64,000 bases of DNA from Paenibacillus sp. FSL R5-0517 (GTDB lineage: Bacteria > Bacillota > Bacilli > Paenibacillales > Paenibacillaceae): contig NZ_CP150235.1 of assembly GCF_037974355.1 (NCBI RefSeq), positions 806,001 to 870,000 on the forward strand, written 5' to 3'. Position 1 is the first letter of the stretch. Each line of letters begins with the position of its first letter. Below are positions 8,739 through 17,735 of the stretch, piece by piece. Below the pieces are notes generated by a model. The model was not told where the DNA came from, ran no database searches, and was given only the letters and a program-made list of their open reading frames with translations. The position numbers and the translations under genes are program-made.

Positions 8739-9524
8739 ATGACATTACCCGCACTTTTCATTGCGCATGGTTCTCCCGCTCTGGCGGTGGAGAGCAATGA
8801 CTACACTCACTTCTTGAACCAGCTTGGAGACAGGCTGCCGGCTCCGAAAGCCATTGTCGTATTTACGGCGCATTGGGATTGTCCTGAACCGTCCGTGACG
8901 ATGGATGATACACATCAGACCTTGCATGATTTTTATGGATTTCCTTCTACGATGTATACGATGGAATACCCTGCATCCGGGCAGCCAGATCTGGCGAACG
9001 AGATATGTGCTTTGTTCACCCGCAGCAATCTTGCGCATCAGCCGATTCGAGGCCGAGGACTGGATCATGGCGTATGGGTACCGTTGCTCCATATGTATCC
9101 CGAAGCGAATATCCCTGTGATCGCTGTATCTGTAGACTCGCTGCGTACGCCGCAGGAACAGTACGATATTGGCCGAATGCTGGAACAGCTGCGTCATGAT
9201 GATGTGCTGATCATTGGCAGCGGTGGAACGGTTCACAATTTACGTATGCTGGGCGATACGGATGAACCGCAGGAGTGGGCGGTGGAATTTGATAACTGGA
9301 TTGGAGATCGCTTGCAGCAGTGGAACACAAGAGAACTGTTTCAATATGAGAAAAAAGCCCCTCATGCACGTACGGCAGTGCCGTCGTATGGGACAGAACA
9401 CCTTGCGCCTTTGTTCTACGCGATGGGTACAGCGGATATGTCTCGATCAGCGAAGCGCCTATTCCAGTCTTACCCTTATGGAACGCTCAGTTTGAACTGC
9501 TGGCAGTTTGGAGACGGCGTGTAA
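8739..9524 (+). CDS. DODA-type (LigB-like) extradiol aromatic ring-opening dioxygenase
   Basis: I place the start at ATG 8739, with CTGGAGG 9 bases upstream; an in-frame TTG at 8730 abuts the ribosome site. The 261-residue protein matches the LigB/DODA class: the N-terminal AHGSP with a metal His, TAHWDCPEP with a second His, RGLDHGVWVPL, and IIGSGGTVHNL. Bacterial members such as E. coli YgiD open 4,5-DOPA or related catechols using Fe(II) (or Zn). The actual substrate here is not known. The preceding hydrolase could in principle act on a ring-cleavage product, but this is inference from position. Confidence 0.9.
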   Translation: MTLPALFIAHGSPALAVESNDYTHFLNQLGDRLPAPKAIVVFTAHWDCPEPSVTMDDTHQTLHDFYGFPSTMYTMEYPASGQPDLANEICALFTRSNLAHQPIRGRGLDHGVWVPLLHMYPEANIPVIAVSVDSLRTPQEQYDIGRMLEQLRHDDVLIIGSGGTVHNLRMLGDTDEPQEWAVEFDNWIGDRLQQWNTRELFQYEKKAPHARTAVPSYGTEHLAPLFYAMGTADMSRSAKRLFQSYPYGTLSLNCWQFGDGV

Positions 9525-9617
9525 CTTGGAACAGACAACAGCCTGAATATGCTGTCAGAAACCAGTTGGGTACGGATAACATGTGTTAATGTATACCATT
9601 ACAATATATAAATAAAA

Positions 9618-9660
9618 GAAGGTTCCTTTAGACCCTTGATGGGCTAAAGGAACCTTTTTT
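9618..9660 (+). terminator. Intrinsic terminator after the dioxygenase
   Basis: A 12-13 bp stem (AGGTTCCTTTAG with CTAAAGGAACCT) is followed by six T, about 95 bases after the dioxygenase stop. The left arm is preceded by A residues, so it may also work on the minus strand. Confidence 0.85.
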
Positions 9661-9691
9661 CAATACGAGGACTTATGCATGCAATGGATCT

Positions 9692-9904
9692 TTATTTGCG
9701 AATTTCGAACAATTCACAGTCTGTACGCGAATGATAAGCAAGTTCACTGACACTGGATTGTACAACTACGGTATTGCTGTCAAAACGGATAATAATGCCA
9801 CCCGAGTCAATCTGGTGATTATCTTTAAAAACTCGAACCTTATACTTCATATTCATGGCTTCCTGGAAGTCTGCATCGGTCTCAAGACGTCGCTGGGTCG
9901 GCAT
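9692..9904 (-). CDS. Small hypothetical protein (70 aa)
   Basis: The start is ATG 9904, with AAAGGAG 8 bases upstream. The product (MPTQRRLETDADFQEAM..., ending CELFEIRK) is a small soluble protein with predicted beta strands (VRVFKDNHQIDSGGIIIRF) and no known motif. Similar short conserved proteins exist in Paenibacillus genomes as far as I recall, but I cannot name a family. It is monocistronic, between two terminators. Confidence 0.65.
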   Translation of the reverse strand: MPTQRRLETDADFQEAMNMKYKVRVFKDNHQIDSGGIIIRFDSNTVVVQSSVSELAYHSRTDCELFEIRK

Positions 9905-10001
9905 ATCGTGTACTCCTTTAAAGTTCAACTTTATGTTCATCATAATATGATATTCTGTGGATGGGCAAGTCAGTCAGGACATTCAGGATATCTTGAAAAG
10001 C

Positions 10002-10037
10002 AAAAAGCCCTGCTCTCCGGGGGATGGAGAGCAGGGC
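10002..10037 (-). terminator. Intrinsic terminator of doxX-type gene
   Basis: A perfect 12-bp stem (GCCCTGCTCTCC with GGAGAGCAGGGC) and a 7-base loop are followed by TTTTT on the minus strand, 20 bases after the DoxX stop codon. Confidence 0.9.
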
Positions 10038-10058
10038 GGCAGCGTTGTTGATTATTGT

Positions 10059-10598
10059 TTAAGCTGTTTTATGAGTTGGGCTAATCGTTGGTGTGTCTTT
10101 TGGGTGATTACCTTTGTTACGAGTGATCAATCCGCGAAGGTAAGGCAGTACCCAGTGATCCAGACCGATTTTACCTGCATTTGCACCAGCAACTACCAGG
10201 AAGATTTGCATCAGAACCAGTTGAGCGTTCGTGCTTACTGTACCCGAGAAGAGGAACGCGAAGTTCATCACGAGAGCCATCAGCGCAGCCAGTGTTGTGA
10301 AGCATCCGAGAATGAGTCCTACACCTACAAGGAATTCACCAAGCGGAATGATAAAGTCGAACAATCCTGCGTTTGGTACTGCGAATTTCTCAAGGAACGT
10401 TCCCCACCATGCTTGAACTGTTGGATTTTCACCCGTTGCTTTACCGACTGCCCCGGCGAGGAACCCGCCAGCTTGGAATCCGCCAGTCAATTTGCCCCAT
10501 CCGTGAGTCATCCAATCGTAACCGATATACACCCGAAGTACTGTCAAAATCCACATTGCCACTTTGTTTTCTCTAAGCCATTGGTTGAAGCTGAACAT
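10059..10598 (-). CDS. DoxX family membrane protein
   Basis: The ATG at 10598 has AAGGAG nearby and gives 179 residues. The protein has four hydrophobic segments and the DoxX pattern (LRVYIGYDWMTHGWGKL near the N-terminus, FIIPLGEFLVGVGLILGC, MNFAFLFSGTVSTNAQLV). DoxX-like proteins are integral membrane proteins linked to quinone or thiol redox stress and, in archaea, to thiosulfate:quinone oxidoreductase. The upstream region carries a CRP/FNR-type operator centred near -41.5, so oxygen- or redox-responsive activation is likely. Monocistronic with its own terminator. Confidence 0.88.
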   Translation of the reverse strand: MFSFNQWLRENKVAMWILTVLRVYIGYDWMTHGWGKLTGGFQAGGFLAGAVGKATGENPTVQAWWGTFLEKFAVPNAGLFDFIIPLGEFLVGVGLILGCFTTLAALMALVMNFAFLFSGTVSTNAQLVLMQIFLVVAGANAGKIGLDHWVLPYLRGLITRNKGNHPKDTPTISPTHKTA

Positions 10599-10663
10599 AT
10601 GAACCACTCCTTCATGGAATCTAGTGTGTGTTGTTTTTGTTTTTTCTAAGTGATCACCTTTGA

Positions 10664-10714
10664 TGTCTTTATTGTATAGTCCAAAAGTCGTTTTGTTTGT
10701 GATTAAAATCACAA
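10664..10714 (-). promoter_or_regulatory. CRP/FNR-type operator and -10 box of the doxX promoter
   Basis: TTGTGATTAAAATCACAA (10697-10714) is a perfect inverted repeat with 8-base arms and matches the TGTGA-N6-TCACA pattern of CRP/FNR family sites. On the minus strand a TACAAT -10 box lies at 10671-10676. The likely start is near 10664, which puts the operator centre about 41.5 bases upstream, the class II activator position, and no good -35 box is present. Confidence 0.7.
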
Positions 10715-10936
10715 TCTAGTTCAAATTTTAAGTAAGGTTTGAGAAGTTCACATTTAGGACATATTTTTCTCGCTATTCACTGTTTCAAATGTGAATTTCA
10801 CGCTGTATCAAGGCCTTCAGGGCGCAGACAAATCGGATTGGGTGTGATTAAATGGAAAGAAATACGTGAAATGGTTGCCCACATGAGACATATATCACAA
10901 CTTAGAACCAGGCCATATCGTTCAGGAGGTCCTATA

Positions 10937-12013
10937 TTGAAGCTTTTTAAATGGAACAAAGCAGCATCGGCTGCATCCCTGTTAATTCTCTCATTGAGTC
11001 TTGTTGCCTGCCAAAATCAGGAGGCTTCCAAGATGCCACTTCAGCCAGAACCGACACCTGCACCTGTACAAGAAGAACAGACTGTGGAGGAGTCCAACGA
11101 TTCTCTCTACACAGCACCTCTTACAGGTCTGCCTGTAGATGAAGCGATTACGCGTCGTCCCCTTGCCGTCATGATTAATAATGCACCAGCGGCTCGGCCC
11201 CAATCGGGTCTGAGTTCCGCCGATATCATTCTTGAAGTCCTCGCAGAGGGAGGCATTACCCGGTTTATAGCCATCTTCCAGAGTGAAGGCGGTGCTGAGA
11301 CGGTTGGACCGGTTCGCAGTATACGTCCATATCTGATTGAGCTTGGCGAGAGTTATGATGGGGTGCTTGTTCATGCCGGAGGCAGTCCGGAGGCATATTC
11401 CATTTTGCAAAGGCAGCAGAAACAGCATATGGATGAAATCTCAAATGGAGGGCCTTACTTCTGGCGTTCCAAGGATCGTAAAGCGCCACACAATCTGTAT
11501 ACTTCAGCGGACAAGTTAAGAGAAGGGGCAGACATCAAGGGTTATAGCCATGAGTTTAAATCTCCCGTATATATCTATAACGAAGAAGGCGCGACTTCCG
11601 CAGGAGAGGCAGTGAAGCAATTCGACATCCATTATTTATTGGATAGTTACCGGGTGACGTATGATTATGATGAAGTTAGCGGACGATATATGAGAATGGT
11701 GAATGGTAAGGCAGATCAGGATCTGGATAATGGGACTGCACTTGGCGCAGCGAATATCATTGTGGCAGGTGCAGATCACAAGGTGCTCGATAGTGTAGGT
11801 CGGTTGTCCGTCAATTTGGAACAGGGCGGGGAAGCCATGTTGTTCCAGAAGGGCAAAATGATTCGTGGGCAGTGGGTGAAGAAACAGGGGGATATTATCC
11901 GGTTTGTTCAGGATGGCAGTGAAGTGGCTCTTGTGCCGGGTAAAACCTTTATCAACATTGTTCCCAATCAACCGGAATTCTCCAGTCATGTGAAGCTGGC
12001 TGTGCAGCAATGA
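10937..12013 (+). CDS. yerB: DUF3048 (YerB-like) lipoprotein
   Basis: The start is TTG 10937, because AGGAGG lies 7 bases upstream. The N-terminus is a lipoprotein signal peptide with lipobox LVAC (Cys near residue 24), so the protein is anchored on the outer face of the membrane. The body shows the two-part DUF3048 pattern (LTGLPVDEA, RRPLAVMINNAPAARPQSGL, FIAIFQSEG..GPVRSIRPYL), as in B. subtilis YerB. Function of the family is not established. It precedes the phosphate genes but is separated by 316 bases with their own promoter. Confidence 0.88.
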   Translation: MKLFKWNKAASAASLLILSLSLVACQNQEASKMPLQPEPTPAPVQEEQTVEESNDSLYTAPLTGLPVDEAITRRPLAVMINNAPAARPQSGLSSADIILEVLAEGGITRFIAIFQSEGGAETVGPVRSIRPYLIELGESYDGVLVHAGGSPEAYSILQRQQKQHMDEISNGGPYFWRSKDRKAPHNLYTSADKLREGADIKGYSHEFKSPVYIYNEEGATSAGEAVKQFDIHYLLDSYRVTYDYDEVSGRYMRMVNGKADQDLDNGTALGAANIIVAGADHKVLDSVGRLSVNLEQGGEAMLFQKGKMIRGQWVKKQGDIIRFVQDGSEVALVPGKTFINIVPNQPEFSSHVKLAVQQ

Positions 12014-12329
12014 AGGATGTAATGAAAGAAAACAATGAAACAGGTATGCATTTTGTTATCGAAAAGGCGTTATATTGTATCTTAGCGTGAAAAATAGAAT
12101 CGTGTCGATTCTGTCTTTGGATGTCGAATTGTAAACGCAGTGTAAAATCTTGACTTGAATTTACCATTATTCCAAATAATTAAGATTCATTTCAGATTAA
12201 TGTGATAAGAATATAAAAAAGGATCACACCTTTTGTACAAACCATGAAACAAATATGATAAGATATCAAAGGTTGTCATTTCATGTTTCATCGGTTATCG
12301 GCAATTTTTTCCGTAAAGGGGATAGGGCT
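12014..12329 (+). other. Leader region before the Pit operon
   Basis: The 316 bases are AT-rich. I see a TTGACT near 12149 and a possible TTGTAC-17-TGATAA pair at 12234-12262, the latter about 60 bases before the ribosome site. No terminator follows yerB, so read-through is possible. No clear Pho box repeat was found. Confidence 0.35.
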
Positions 12330-12947
12330 ATGAAGCTTAAGAAGAAGAAGGATATATTTTTTGAGACACTGGAGAACATGGCAGATACGGTTGTTCAAGC
12401 GGCAGATTATTTCTCCCAGCATGTTTCCAACCTTCAGGATGTGACTCTTTTTGCCAATGAAATGAAGAAGTACGAGTCCCAATGTGATGACTATGTGCAC
12501 ACAATCATTACGGAACTCAACAAAACGTTTATCACGCCGATCGAACGCGATGATATTATGGAGCTGACAACAACACTTGATGACGTATTGGACGGACTCG
12601 AAGCAACGGCTTCCCGTTTCTATATGTACCAACTGACGGATCCTGACGAATATATCGTGCAATTTGCTGAAATTTTGCGCCAATCGGCTTACGAAATTCA
12701 GAAGGCTATTCATTTGCTGTCTCAGAAAAAATTGCTGGCGATTCGTGAGTACACGATTCGATTGAATGATCTGGAAAATCAGGGTGATGAAGTGTTGCGC
12801 ATGTGTATCAAGAACCTTTTCGCTACCGTTCCTGATCCGATTGAATTGATCAAACGTAAGGAAATTTACGAACGTCTTGAGACAACAACGGATGCTTGTG
12901 AACACGTAGCAAATGTGCTTGAATCCATCATCATGCGTAATTCTTAA
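12330..12947 (+). CDS. DUF47/PhoU-like phosphate transport accessory protein
   Basis: The ATG at 12330 (MKLKKKKDIFFETLENMAD) has GGGGATAGGG upstream; the longer frame from 12255 lacks a site. The 205-residue protein is all-helical in composition, with the DUF47 markers ITPIERDDIMELTTTLDDVLD and ENQGDEVLR, and is related to the PhoU bundle. DUF47 proteins are regulators encoded beside Pit transporters, as with B. subtilis YkaA. The pit gene begins 14 bases after its stop, so the two form an operon. Confidence 0.9.
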   Translation: MKLKKKKDIFFETLENMADTVVQAADYFSQHVSNLQDVTLFANEMKKYESQCDDYVHTIITELNKTFITPIERDDIMELTTTLDDVLDGLEATASRFYMYQLTDPDEYIVQFAEILRQSAYEIQKAIHLLSQKKLLAIREYTIRLNDLENQGDEVLRMCIKNLFATVPDPIELIKRKEIYERLETTTDACEHVANVLESIIMRNS

Positions 12948-12961
12948 GGAGCCAGAGAATA

Positions 12962-13951
12962 ATGGAAACAACGATTTGGGTATTAGGTATAGTCGTCTTC
13001 CTTGCACTGGCGTTTGACTTCATCAACGGTTTTCACGACACGGCCAATGCCATTGCTACTTCAGTATCGACACGGGCACTAACGCCACGTCGCGCGATCC
13101 TTTTGGCAGCGGTAATGAACTTTGTCGGTGCGATGATGTTTACAGGCGTCGCGAAGACGATTGGGGGGAGTGTAACCGACCCCACCACGCTAGATAACGG
13201 GATCGAGGTCGTCATAGTCACCTTGATCGCTGCGATTATCTGGAACCTGGTTACATGGTGGTTTGGTATTCCGTCTTCTTCATCACACGCATTGATTGGA
13301 GCCCTTGCTGGTGCTGTGCTCGTTGGCGCAGGTTCCGATAAAGTGAAGTGGAGCGGGTTCATTGATATTGTCGGAGGTTTGCTATTATCACCTCTAATCG
13401 CATTTGCCATCGGTTATGTGGTCATGACGATTCTCAAATACATTTTTGCCAAACGCAGTCCGCATAACGTGAATAAAGGTTTCCGTACGGTACAGATTTT
13501 CACGGCAGCACTGCAAGCTTTCACACATGGTACGAATGATGCACAGAAAGCAATGGGTATTATTACGTTTGCTTTGGTTGCAGCAGGTGTACAAGATCAT
13601 CTGGAAGTGCCGCTGTGGGTTAAAATCTCAGCAGCAACCGCGATGGCTCTGGGTACATCCATTGGTGGTTGGAAAATCATCAAAACGATGGGTACCAAAA
13701 TCTTTAAAATTGAACCGATTAACGGTTTTGCCGCCGATCTGTCAGCTGCTTCCGTTATTTTCACAGCAACGTTGCTTCACCTTCCAGTTAGTACAACGCA
13801 CGCGATCACATCAGCTATTCTGGGTGTGGGTTCCGCAAAACGTTTCTCTGCTGTGAAATGGGGACTTGCTGGACGTATCATTATTACGTGGTTCATTACG
13901 ATTCCAATTACTGCTGGACTGGCAGGATTGCTGTACTGGATTATTTTCTAA
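12962..13951 (+). CDS. pit: Low-affinity inorganic phosphate transporter, PiT family
   Basis: This 329-residue integral membrane protein shows the duplicated PiT signature: DFINGFHDTANAIATSVST near residue 20 and AFTHGTNDAQKAMGIITFA near residue 182, each with a conserved Asp used in cation-coupled phosphate transport. About ten hydrophobic segments are visible. The length fits the short bacterial PiT form. It follows the DUF47 partner at 14 bases. Substrate could be metal-phosphate or sulfate in some relatives, but phosphate is most likely. Confidence 0.92.
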   Translation: METTIWVLGIVVFLALAFDFINGFHDTANAIATSVSTRALTPRRAILLAAVMNFVGAMMFTGVAKTIGGSVTDPTTLDNGIEVVIVTLIAAIIWNLVTWWFGIPSSSSHALIGALAGAVLVGAGSDKVKWSGFIDIVGGLLLSPLIAFAIGYVVMTILKYIFAKRSPHNVNKGFRTVQIFTAALQAFTHGTNDAQKAMGIITFALVAAGVQDHLEVPLWVKISAATAMALGTSIGGWKIIKTMGTKIFKIEPINGFAADLSAASVIFTATLLHLPVSTTHAITSAILGVGSAKRFSAVKWGLAGRIIITWFITIPITAGLAGLLYWIIF

Positions 13952-14022
13952 AAAGAGAAGTGATCCCGTACGAATCCGGGGTTACCAGACAAACTGTTCA
14001 TAACTGTGTGAATATCGGGATA

Positions 14023-14221
14023 TGTGGACAATTATACAACCAAAATCAAGAGACGCCTGTGCATGAACGTGTGGACAGGCTGGATATGTGGATAGCCATC
14101 CGTGGAATGATAAACCAAAAGAAGATATTCCTGTGGATACAGGGAACTGTGGATAGGGAAATGAGAGAAGCCAACAGGGTTGGCTTTTTTTGTTGTCGAG
14201 TTTGTAGGTGGCTGTGGATAT
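14023..14221 (+). repeat. Cluster of six DnaA-box-like TGTGGAYAN motifs
   Basis: Six nonamers beginning TGTGGA occur in the same orientation at 14023 (TGTGGACAA), 14070 (TGTGGACAG), 14087 (TGTGGATAG), 14132 (TGTGGATAC), 14148 (TGTGGATAG) and 14213 (TGTGGATAT). The DnaA box read on this strand is TGTGGATAA, so each differs by one or two bases. They fill the gene-free 350 bases between pit and corA. Clusters of DnaA boxes away from the origin bind DnaA in Bacillus; that this one does so is inference. Confidence 0.5.
14169..14191 (+). terminator. Intrinsic terminator between pit and corA
   Basis: AGCCAAC pairs with GTTGGCT around a 3-base loop and a T run follows. It lies about 220 bases after pit, inside the TGTGGA repeat cluster. 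Confidence 0.65.
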
Positions 14222-14301
14222 TTGGGGACACGTGGGAGACGTGTCTATGGTTAACGTTGTACAATGATCTAAAGATACAGGACAAGGACGTGGTCTGATT
14301 T

Positions 14302-15261
14302 ATGATTCGTACACTCGCCATTACACGAGAACATCAAGTCTCCGTGAACGTACCGCTTACACAGCTGGATCTGAACGATTACGCCTGGGTATGGGCGGAT
14401 TTTAACCAGCCAACGGAAGAGGAAAGCCGTTTGCTGGATACATATTTTCATTTTCACCCCTTAGCTATTGAGGACTGCCTGCATGTGTTGCAGCGGCCAA
14501 AGCTTGATTATTATGAAAATCTGCAGTTTCTTGTACTGCATGCACTGAACCCGTCCACACTGGAAGCCGAGGAGGTTGACTTGTTTCTCGGAGCGAACTT
14601 CCTTGTATCCTTTCATCATGGTGTACTGGAGGAAGTGGATGAAGCGTGGGAGCGATTATTGCACCATGCACATGAACGTACGATCTGGGCGCGAGGTCCA
14701 GTGGCAGCGGCCTATACGGTGATGGACAAGCTGGTCGATCATTATTTTCCGTCCCTATTTGCCATCGAGGATGAACTGGCTGAACTGGAGAACCGGGGTG
14801 GACAAGAGTCCGTTGAAGACCTGATGAATCAGGTGTTTGACTTGCGAAGCCGATTGCTGAAGCTCAGAAGAACGGTCGTACCGATGCGGGATCTGCTCTA
14901 TCGAGTGGTGAACTCCCAGCATGTGCAGCGAACAGGCGAACATACGGCTTATTTTACCGATATCTATGACCATTTATTGAAGCTGACGGACATGATTGAA
15001 GCCGATCGGGAGATGACGGCCGACCTACGCGACAGTTATATTTCCCTGAACTCCAACCGGATGAATCAGATCATGAAGACACTTACGGTGATTACGACGG
15101 TATTTATGCCGCTCACGCTGATCGCGGGTATTTATGGCATGAACTTTGCCTATATGCCTGAGCTTCAATGGAAGTTTGGGTATGGGGCGGTGCTGCTGTT
15201 GATGTTTGTGCTTGGCGGAAGTATGGTGGCCTGGTTTGTGAAGCGCGGATGGTTTAAGTAG
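14302..15261 (+). CDS. corA: CorA family magnesium/divalent cation transporter
   Basis: The 319-residue protein has a large soluble N-terminal domain, a long helical stalk, and two C-terminal transmembrane helices. The defining YGMNF signature lies near residue 276 at the end of the first helix, followed by the periplasmic-type loop AYMPEL and the second helix. CorA pentamers import Mg2+ (also Co2+ or Ni2+ in some). The 3' end is convergent with the AlkC-type gene. I found no M-box riboswitch upstream. Confidence 0.93.
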   Translation: MIRTLAITREHQVSVNVPLTQLDLNDYAWVWADFNQPTEEESRLLDTYFHFHPLAIEDCLHVLQRPKLDYYENLQFLVLHALNPSTLEAEEVDLFLGANFLVSFHHGVLEEVDEAWERLLHHAHERTIWARGPVAAAYTVMDKLVDHYFPSLFAIEDELAELENRGGQESVEDLMNQVFDLRSRLLKLRRTVVPMRDLLYRVVNSQHVQRTGEHTAYFTDIYDHLLKLTDMIEADREMTADLRDSYISLNSNRMNQIMKTLTVITTVFMPLTLIAGIYGMNFAYMPELQWKFGYGAVLLLMFVLGGSMVAWFVKRGWFK

Positions 15262-15322
15262 AATGTGCTACATTTGGATAGCGGTGAGGGTAGGTAAGAG
15301 GAATTGCAGTTAGAATTACATA

Positions 15323-15396
15323 TAAAAAAGGCCACTGGGTCATGATCTCGGGCAGAAATAACTGTAGGGAGATGATGTTTGCCAGGTGGCCTTTCT
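15323..15396 (-). terminator. Possible long-loop terminator of the AlkC-type gene
   Basis: AAAGGCCACTGGG near 15327-15340 pairs imperfectly with CCAGGTGGCCTTT at 15383-15394, and on the minus strand the stem is followed by six T. The loop of about 40 bases is long, so efficiency is uncertain. Confidence 0.5.
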
Positions 15397-15488
15397 GATG
15401 CTGCTATAGATATGCTAGAAATATTCTATCCACATGTGAATAAGTATTTCTTTGGAGTGAGATGTGTATAACTTACGATTGCTTCCTG

Positions 15489-16577
15489 TTACTCCATTTC
15501 AAGAACAAAAGAAGTTGTTGCTGCCGCTTGACCATTCACTACAATCGTTAGCGTATGTAATCCGGCATAGTATTTTCTCGTTGTAATGATTTTGAACGAC
15601 TGTTTGGTGGCTACCTTGGTTCTGCCTGTCGGATACATTTTATCAGAGCATTTGAATCGTTTGGGAGCCTGCTTGCCGTTTGCCTTCATATAGCCCATCT
15701 CATATTCAATTCGCAGCATCTGTGACTCACCACTCTCATTAACAACATCAAATGAAAAATGAAGATCCTCGCCAATGGCAATCGTATCTTGTACAAGCTG
15801 AAGCTGCTCAATGTGAATGGAATCCTGCTCGTTATAACCAAAAAGACTTAGTGCTTTGGGATGTCCTTTCTTCAGTAAGGACCTGCTGGCATGCCGGACA
15901 ATCCAATCTGTGTGGGCATGTTGTCCATACCAGGTGGTGGCCAGATCCAGTACCAGTTCGGGGTGGTCTTTGGAGATGTCATTCAGATGATTGGCAACAC
16001 TTTTGCGCACATAGAGGGACTCGTCCTGTTTCAATGCGTGCAGAATCGGAAGTACAGGTGTTGGATCAGTGATAAAGTTCTGAAGTTTGGCGCCCCATGG
16101 CAAACGTGGCCTACTCCCCTCACTGGCAAGTCTGCGGATATGCTCATTGTGGCTATCTGCCCACGCCATCATATGTTTCATCGTTTGCATGGGATAACGT
16201 TCAATAAACGGGCGTACCGCAAACTCGGAGCTGGAATAAGGTGTGAAGAGGGTCAGATACTTCATGGATAATTCGTAATCCTCCGGCTCAAGTCCGTTCA
16301 CTTCGATAAAATCCGGTACAAACAGATATTCAACACCTCTCATATTCGGAGCGGCTTGTTCGATAATATGTAACGCTTCTTCATAATTATTGGGCAGCAC
16401 TTCGGTCAACGCTAGTGTGATTCGGCGAATGCGCCCTTTGAATTCCAACTGTTCCCAGCCTTCAGCGAAAACCAATTCATGAAATAGCTGTGTATCCAGC
16501 TCTGGGTAGAATTGATGCAACAGTTCGCCTGTCCGATCGATTAATGCGGGCGTGTATTTGTCTTTGAAAAGTTCCAT
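15489..16577 (-). CDS. AlkC-type DNA alkylation repair glycosylase with C-terminal Ig-like domain
   Basis: Residues about 1-240 are HEAT-like helical repeats with the sequence LASEGSRPRLPWG near residue 150, which is typical of the AlkC branch of the AlkD/AlkC family. The last about 110 residues form a beta-rich domain (LHFSFDVVNESGES, RKYYAGLHTLTIVVNG), as in AlkC proteins, where an immunoglobulin-like domain contacts DNA. These enzymes remove 3-methyladenine and related alkylated bases. The ATG has AAAGGAGG 7 bases upstream. It is monocistronic. The family call is strong; substrate range is inferred. Confidence 0.85.
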   Translation of the reverse strand: MELFKDKYTPALIDRTGELLHQFYPELDTQLFHELVFAEGWEQLEFKGRIRRITLALTEVLPNNYEEALHIIEQAAPNMRGVEYLFVPDFIEVNGLEPEDYELSMKYLTLFTPYSSSEFAVRPFIERYPMQTMKHMMAWADSHNEHIRRLASEGSRPRLPWGAKLQNFITDPTPVLPILHALKQDESLYVRKSVANHLNDISKDHPELVLDLATTWYGQHAHTDWIVRHASRSLLKKGHPKALSLFGYNEQDSIHIEQLQLVQDTIAIGEDLHFSFDVVNESGESQMLRIEYEMGYMKANGKQAPKRFKCSDKMYPTGRTKVATKQSFKIITTRKYYAGLHTLTIVVNGQAAATTSFVLEME

Positions 16578-16712
16578 GGTCCGCCTCCTTTAGTTACTAT
16601 CCAGTATACCTCAAAGTTGCAGAAATAAGAACATAGGTTCCTGAAATTTTATGTGTGTAGTGATGAACGCGGTTAAGGCACCCACCTTCTGTATGGGGGT
16701 GCCTGGATGAGT

Positions 16713-17348
16713 TTAACGTTTGCGACTTTTGGGACGGCGCTTCGTGGAATTGGATTTGCGGCGGACTGGAGTTGTGTTGCGACGACGTGGAGTGCTCGTT
16801 TGTTTATTCGTCCGCTTGCGCTTCCGTCTCCGGGGCGGTGTATATTCTTCATAGTCTGCGTCAGCCGCGCTGTTATTACTTTTACCTTTTCCAAAAGGCA
16901 GAATGCCCATAACGAGTTTCATCATCGGAGCCATCTGCTGGATGCCGCCGACGACCTTTTGCATTTTGCCTATTCCACTCATGATTCCATCAATACCGCC
17001 GAAACGGTCGATCATTCCTTTTAACTCACCGATGTTAGCTAATGAAAAGCCTGAACTGCCAGAAGCAGGTGTCGGTACCGGAGCTGGGGCAACAACCTGT
17101 GCTGCACCTCCGTATAAGTTCCCTCCAGCTACACCTTGCCCATAGGGTACGACTGCAGATGCTTCGACTTCACCGAAGCCCGGGTAATGGGGCTCTACTC
17201 CAGGGTACATCGGTTGAATCTGAGTTTCATTTAAAGACCGCTGAACCATACCGGGCGGCACATAGGCAGAAGTATGTGCCTGCCGATGTGCATGAGAAGA
17301 CGGTCGGTGCCCTTGTGCTGGCTGGCGGTGATAATAATGCTGTGGCAT
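16713..17348 (-). CDS. YqfQ/VrrA-like protein with basic C-terminal tail
   Basis: The 211-residue protein has a His/Gln/Pro-rich N-terminus (MPQHYYHRQPAQGH), a central helix-rich segment with FSLANIGELKGMIDRFGGID and IMSGIGKMQKVVGGIQQMAP, and a very basic Arg/Lys/Thr/Ser tail ending KRRPKSRKR. This resembles the YqfQ (VrrA) family of Bacillales. Function is unknown; the tail suggests binding to nucleic acid or the cell wall. The ribosome site (GAAGGA) is 12 bases upstream of the ATG, slightly long. Confidence 0.65.
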   Translation of the reverse strand: MPQHYYHRQPAQGHRPSSHAHRQAHTSAYVPPGMVQRSLNETQIQPMYPGVEPHYPGFGEVEASAVVPYGQGVAGGNLYGGAAQVVAPAPVPTPASGSSGFSLANIGELKGMIDRFGGIDGIMSGIGKMQKVVGGIQQMAPMMKLVMGILPFGKGKSNNSAADADYEEYTPPRRRKRKRTNKQTSTPRRRNTTPVRRKSNSTKRRPKSRKR

Positions 17349-17735
17349 GAACGATCACGATCCTTCTATTGGATTTCGGAATTGCGTTCCACAAGTTTCA
17401 TGACAGTGTACATCATATGCGGTAGTGGAACTCCCTTTTGTTATACTGTATGTCATTCGCGGAGAGACGGCGTAGGCGGGTATCCCGGAAAACGGGATAT
17501 TTGCGGATTTGGGCGCATGGCATGATGGCAGGTTGTCAAAGAGTAAAATGTAGTTTAGACACAAAATTGTCACAATTTAACGGGTTGAAATCCTACATAA
17601 GTAATCGGATATATACAGGTGAAAACTGGGAAATAGCGGGGTAATTTCATCTGATGTGCGCGAGGGGAGGACAATAGTACCTTTTGTAAGCGGTAACATG
17701 TATTTTTATTCTGTAGTGCGTGAAATCGGTAACGC
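17349..17735. other. Divergent intergenic region with GGTAAC repeats
   Basis: The region carries CGGTAAC twice on the + strand (near 17691 and 17727) and its inverse GTAACCGC near 17779, around the yerC promoter. Palindrome-like spacing suggests an operator but no known regulator fits. Otherwise I see nothing coding in the 450 bases. Confidence 0.35.

Noticed and set aside
9957..10649. Plus-strand frame of 230 codons
   Set aside because: It lies antisense to the DoxX gene, covers its terminator and promoter, and has no family features or ribosome site.
13858..14298. Plus-strand frame of 146 codons after pit
   Set aside because: It starts inside pit in another frame, runs through a terminator and the TGTGGA repeat region, and its composition is not protein-like.
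16676..16701. Hairpin AGGCACCC/GGGGTGCCT near the end of the YqfQ-like gene
   Set aside because: The stem is good but no T run follows on the minus strand, so I did not list it as a terminator.
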